Below are positions 20,343-24,152 of a stretch of 24,152 nucleotides of DNA, in pieces. Within the stretch, counting starts at the first letter, position 1. The number at the start of each line of letters is the position of its first letter. The position numbers were made by a program, and so were the translations under genes. The stretch comes from Conus ventricosus. Taxonomy: Eukaryota; Mollusca; Gastropoda; Neogastropoda; Conidae. Under the pieces are notes generated by a model. That model made no database searches. It saw nothing but the letters and a program-made list of their open reading frames with translations, and was not told the DNA's origin. The DNA is taken from NCBI GenBank assembly GCA_018398815.1, contig CM031628.1, positions 10,522,946 to 10,547,097 on the forward strand, written 5' to 3'.

Positions 20343-20708
20343 GTATGTGCAGCCTGTGGGCTACAATCCAGAGTCTGAAACATCACAAAGGCATGGAGTT
20401 TTAAACCGCACAGTATCCTTTAGAGTCCAGGACAGTCACACCATCATGATCAGCTGTCGACACATGTACCTGCTATGTGCTTCCCACGACCACTTAACTC
20501 TGTACACAGTGAGAGATGGACAGAAACAGAGACTGTGGAGACGTTGTGGAACATTACCTCCCTGCCAAAGTACTGAGTAACGTGAAGGAGGTGATCGTAG
20601 AGATGGAAATGCGACGTTTTGGTGCGCCAGATCTTTTATATTCCATTACCTTCTCTTCTTTTCCATTCAGAAGCAGAGGATTTCGGATGCTTTATAGCTT
20701 GCACAGGG
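20343..20708 (+). CDS. Partial host exon, CUB-like domain, with frameshift
   Basis: A good splice acceptor (tttgatttcag, ending 20342) opens a phase-1 frame: YVQPVGYNPESE, then VSFRVQDSHTIMISC, HDHLTLYTVRDGQKQ and RLWRRCGTLPP. The frame runs to TAA at 20578-20580. In the next frame the protein sense continues: AKVLSNVKEVIVEMEM, and after an insert-like stretch SRGFRMLYSLH (to about 20708). This order (strand, H-x-I-x-I, D-x-L-x-LY, CG-x-LPP, EV-x-VEM, GFRMLYS) fits a CUB-type extracellular beta-sandwich. One extra base around 20557-20563 joins the frames, so this is a sequencing error or a pseudogene. CUB and LDLa modules often co-occur, but this exon and the LDLa fragment at 1 kb are on opposite strands, so they belong to different genes or a rearranged one. 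Gene not recognised. Confidence 0.55.
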
Positions 20709-20719
20709 TGATAGCATAA

Positions 20720-20767
20720 TCTCTCTCTCTCTCTATCTCTCTCTCTCATCTCCTCTCTCCCTCTCCT

Positions 20768-20798
<31 letters not shown>

Positions 20799-20837
20799 TC
20801 CCTCTCTCTCCTCCTCTCTCTCTCTCTCTCTTTGTGT

Positions 20838-20885
<48 letters not shown>
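20720..20885. repeat. (CT)n then (TG)n compound microsatellite
   Basis: Interrupted CT to 20831, then TG to 20885. A plus-strand transcript would carry a long pyrimidine tract just after the CUB exon. Confidence 0.97.
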
Positions 20886-21144
20886 CCATTTGTTTATTCA
20901 TCAGCAATAACATTGACCATGATTTTGATCGCAAATTGTTTTCACTGTTAAAGAATTAAGCGAGGACGACAACACAGATTAAGCAGCGAGGACGCTGTTC
21001 AAATATTAAACACGATTGTGGCGTTGGTTTGACTTGTTTTTTTTTCAATGATGGACAACCCCAAACGACAAATGAACATTTCAGCTAAGTATGGAGGCTT
21101 CGTTTAGCTAAAAACATTCACTTGTATTTCTCGGGTTGTTAAGT

Positions 21145-21145
21145 T

Positions 21146-21243
<98 letters not shown>

Positions 21244-21316
21244 GTGTTCTGTGTGTCTTGTCTTTGTGTCTGTGTGTGTATGTGTGTTGTGTTTGTGTGT
21301 GTGTGTGTGTGTGTGT

Positions 21317-21404
<88 letters not shown>
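21145..21404. repeat. (CT)n-(TG)n-(GA)n compound array with self-complementary arms
   Basis: CT units at 21145-21239 and GA units at 21326-21404 are reverse complements of each other and flank a TG-rich centre. The array can fold into a hairpin of about 75 bp, and the homopurine/homopyrimidine arms could also form triplex DNA. Confidence 0.95.
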
Positions 21405-21409
<5 letters not shown>

Positions 21410-21619
21410 TGTATGTGTGTGGTTTTATCCGTCATTTTGGCTTATGTCCTACTTTTTCATCTGTTACTTTAATGTATGTTCTACATTCCTTTTATCTATC
21501 CCATTTGTGTATGTTCTTCATGTATGCTCTCTTTACATGTTATAGTCTTTGGTGTATGTTCTCTACCAAACACAATATAATGATCCACTGGACAAAGAAG
21601 GGCTGTATGAATATTTTGA
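21405..21619. other. Short T-rich stretch, no gene seen
   Basis: Contains recurring gtatgttct words (around 21475, 21510 and 21553), hinting at a degraded short tandem repeat. The same word recurs in the repeat at 23.5 kb. Confidence 0.4.
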
Positions 21620-23133
21620 TAAGTGAACAGCAGTGTACTGCGCCAGCAGATACGACGTCGGAAAGCCAAAGCCAGGATTGAAACCACAGTGGCAATAACA
21701 TCCAAACCGATCATTCATACAGGGTATTTGTACAGGATCTTGATGTCAAACGCCAGAAACTTGCCACCCACAAGCGCAAAAGGAAAAGTGGGGAAATTAA
21801 GACTAATCCAAAGACTGGATGTGGTGATGGAAAAGAGCATACTGGAGAACAAAAGGTCACCTCTGATGACACTGTATACGGAACCAGAACAACTCATGGA
21901 TGAGTAAAACCAACCAGAACTAAAGACATCCCAAATATTCAGACGCCAGCAAGAATACGATAACACGCGAAAGAATTTTTTTAAAAAAAGGTCTAAATAT
22001 CAGATGAAGGCTGCTTAAGAAGTTTGAAGACAGAATTGGAGTAGCTGTGGGAGACCTGAAAGCCCAACGCATTGCCCTCAGCAAAGCATAATCACCAAAG
22101 GGGAGAAGGAGCAAAACGAAGAAGACCCAAGATGGCTTGTACACAGACCCCATCCACTTGACCAGGAAACTATTCCAGAAGCCTTAATCAGAGACACCTA
22201 CAGTGGACAAAGAAACGTTTAAGCAGCAACGCAGGAAAAATAAGTCATTCCAACATGTAGCAGGAGAATCAATTAAGAGCCTTGGGAGATGGCATCTTGA
22301 CTCCTCAAAGACTCGGTGTGCGGAAACGAAACCAAGCAAATAACTTAAGAAAACATGCATTTGGTAGCCCAGTGCAGGTTGCCTGGCAAATACACGGTTT
22401 AGTGTCTGCACTTCATGCTGATCTCAAAGCTTCTCCACCCTCTACTGATATACTATATCAGCACTATCACAGCCAAATCAATGGAGGCCAAAATCAATAA
22501 ATACACATGGAAATGGGCTGGTGTCCCACCTGGTCTCACTGACGCTGCACTGTACTGACCCCCATGCAAAACTAAAGCTTCCTCTAAAATCCATCCTGGA
22601 GATGAACCAGGTGAATAATGAAAGATTACTGACTATGCTTGACGACTTCGATGACAAAGTTGGAAGATCAGTGGGAACACACAGTCCAAAGAAGTTCAGC
22701 TGAAATGAGATACGGCACATGGCACCGCTTAGAGTCAGCTTCATCCTCAGATCTGTATTTGACCTTCTGCCCTTGAGATCAAACCTGGTCAAAGGGGCAA
22801 AATCAGATAATCCGACGTATCCACTCGTCATTGCAAACGAACAGTGGAACATGTCCAGGGTTCATGCAAAGCAGAACTAACACAGGGAAGGTACGCATGA
22901 GGCACAACCAAGTGCTCAAAGAGATTGCACATGATTTTAGCATTGCCAAGGAAGCACTAGCCAGCAGAAACGCCAGGAACGACATTCTTCACGGCAGGCG
23001 ATTACAAATCATGTCTGGAACAGCTGCAATATCAAGAACTGGAAGCAAGGGTTACCAGATGAAATGGATTACTGGGATTGCACAGCAGTCCTTCAAGAGT
23101 GGGAGAATCATCCAGAGATCTCAAGTTGCATGA
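21620..23133 (+). pseudogene. Degraded non-LTR element without visible RT core
   Basis: Plus-strand pieces: an arginine/lysine-rich N-terminal-looking part (RRRKAKARIE, then VMEKSILENKRSPLM at about 21815, and NTRKNFFKKRSKYQMK at about 21966); LKLPLKSILEMNQVNNERLL (about 22570); and the best marker, CKRTVEHVQGSC with KAELTQGRYA and then RHNQVLKEIA (22832-22929). This is the C-x-x-T-x-E-H-x4-C knuckle and GRY-WRHN-VL signature found downstream of the RT in many invertebrate LINE polyproteins. A lost G turns the tryptophan codon into a frameshift at 22898. None of the RT motifs (FADD, PLF) was seen between the two ends, so an internal deletion or severe decay is likely. The family assignment rests mainly on the tail. 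Confidence 0.45.
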
Positions 23134-23429
23134 GATCGGACATTTTTCTCAACTTCGGGTCATCAGAACGAATGATTTTGATCGAATCCATTGTGCCATA
23201 AGAAAATAGAATGGAACAAGCTCACATCTACAAGACTGAGCTGTATGCAAATCTAACCAGCAGCTTGTGGGGAATCTAGCTTCCAGGCCAAAATCCTCAC
23301 CGAGAGGTTGGAGCAAGGGAATGTGTAGGCTCATCAGCCTATGATCCCATGTAACAGCTCCCAGCCTTGAACAGGTGTCTGATAGCGATGTTGGCGCAAC
23401 CTCCTTCAAAAAGACACGCCTTGAGACGC
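23134..23429. other. No gene seen
   Basis: Probably the 3' region of the preceding relic. Small hairpin aggct/agcct near 23326. Nothing else is supportable. Confidence 0.4.
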
Positions 23430-23439
23430 CCACGTTGCT

Positions 23440-23450
23440 GGTTCGAATCC
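23440..23450 (+). promoter_or_regulatory. RNA polymerase III B-box-like sequence (tRNA/SINE relic)
   Basis: GGTTCGAATCC is an exact match to the tRNA T-loop/B-box consensus, followed by cgtcagcgtc and an A-rich stretch (23464-23481). No good A box or cloverleaf can be drawn upstream, so a functional tRNA is not supported. A tRNA-derived SINE fragment is the more likely source. Confidence 0.35.
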
Positions 23451-23506
23451 CGTCAGCGTCAGGGGAAAAAAAGGGAAAAAAGTTGCCTGCGTGTGATTCG
23501 TCTCTA

Positions 23507-23790
23507 ACTGTTGTGTATGTTCTTTGCTTTTGTCAGTTACTGTTGTGTTAGCTTATGCTTCACTTTGTTCCTGTCCTTGTGTGCCTGTTCTACTTTGTTG
23601 TTATGTGTTACTGTTGTGTATGTTCTGCTTTGCTTTTGTCAGATCATGTTGTGTTAGCAATGTTTCACTTTGTTCCCGTCACTTCTGTGCCTGCTCTACT
23701 TTGTTGTCGTATGTCAATGTTGTGTATTTTTGCTGTGTTTTTGTCTATCACTGATGTGTGTGTGAGCTGCACTTTGCTTTATATCTGTCA
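23507..23790. repeat. About 103-bp tandem repeat, 2.7 copies
   Basis: The marker tgttgtgtatgttct (or a close variant) recurs at about 23509, 23612 and 23718 with shared tttgcttttgtca, cactttgttcc and ctactttgttgt blocks. Open frames across it are repeat artefacts. Confidence 0.75.
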
Positions 23791-24152
23791 CTGTCTTATG
23801 CACCAGAACTACAGAACGTCACACACAGATACGTAACAATTAACATCGATTAACAAAAAAATAGACAATGCGAAAAGATAACATAGTAGTAAATTCTTCA
23901 GATGCAATTTATACTTTAATCATATATATTCACATAACTCATCTAACACGTTTACATTCATGAAGGTGAAATTACACACACTCCGATATTCAAACATTCA
24001 GTCTTGCCACAGACACACACGCACGACGCTGACAATAAACGCTCACATTTATGGCCTCAACAATGCATTCCCTACAACAGTTCCTCACTTATATGACCAA
24101 CAGCTGTGAATATGGCAACTGAATGATTTTTGAGTCAAAGATATCAATTTCT
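23791..24152. other. No gene seen
   Basis: A/T-rich single-copy-looking DNA to the window end. No repeats or coding signal recognised. Confidence 0.5.

Noticed and set aside
23145..23180. Minus-strand CTGATGACCCGAAG as a ribozyme core
   Set aside because: No room for stem II and no stem III or cleavage site.
23380..23460. A functional tRNA gene around the B box
   Set aside because: The T stem does not pair properly, and no A box, D arm or anticodon arm can be drawn.

Overview
This is eukaryotic, non-bacterial DNA: no operons or dense coding, long (CA), (TA), (GA) and poly-C/G microsatellites, intron-like spacing, retroelement relics, and two fragments of extracellular animal domains (LDL-receptor class A and CUB). 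The domain style (PYTFVCDHRQDC..SDE; HxIxIxC..LYTVRDGQKQRLWRRCG) and the microsatellite load suggest a mollusc, perhaps a gastropod. That assignment is inference from remembered family style. Nothing here is a complete host gene.

Layout. 1-0.6 kb: a foldback (MITE-like) hairpin, a 26-nt G tract and a 51-bp tandem repeat. 0.9-1.16 kb (minus): a host-like exon with an LDLa module. 1.8-3.2 kb: a 154-bp tandem repeat with C/G tracts, then three (CA)n arrays. 3.2-9.1 kb: mostly featureless single-copy DNA with small hairpins, CTG/GAT repeats, a 39-bp minisatellite, a GC-rich block and (GA)n. 9.2-10.4 kb: a long direct duplication (offset about 660 bp) carrying a degenerate hammerhead-like core.

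10.4-16.7 kb is the main item: a nest of Penelope-like retroelement (PLE) copies. Copy A (+) has only the GIY-YIG endonuclease end. Copy B (-) and copy C (+) lie head to head with their junction near 14.45-14.5 kb, and both carry reverse-transcriptase and GIY-YIG remnants. D (+) is a terminal unit only. Each carries a hammerhead ribozyme motif at its end (A 11036-11089, B 11297-11350 minus, C 16271-16330, D 16515-16566), and all ends abut (TA)n arrays. Copy B is split by a foreign insertion of about 1.05 kb. All ORFs are broken, so these are relics, although the ribozyme cores look well preserved.

16.7-24.2 kb: (TA)/(TG)/(GA) arrays, single-copy DNA, an exactly 1000-base N gap (18153-19152), a dead non-LTR retrotransposon RT (FADD changed to FADY), a CUB-like host exon (+) with a frameshift, a CT-TG-GA compound array able to fold back, a second degraded non-LTR element with a CCHC tail but no visible RT core, a pol-III B-box-like sequence, and a roughly 103-bp tandem repeat.

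In PLEs the RT and the GIY-YIG nuclease act together in target-primed reverse transcription, and the hammerheads are thought to process element RNA. Hammerheads in PLEs are already known. What merits a second look here is the arrangement: four motifs in 5.6 kb on both strands, a terminal sequence placed inversely relative to two of them, possible overlap of ribozyme and ORF end, and the TA-array association.
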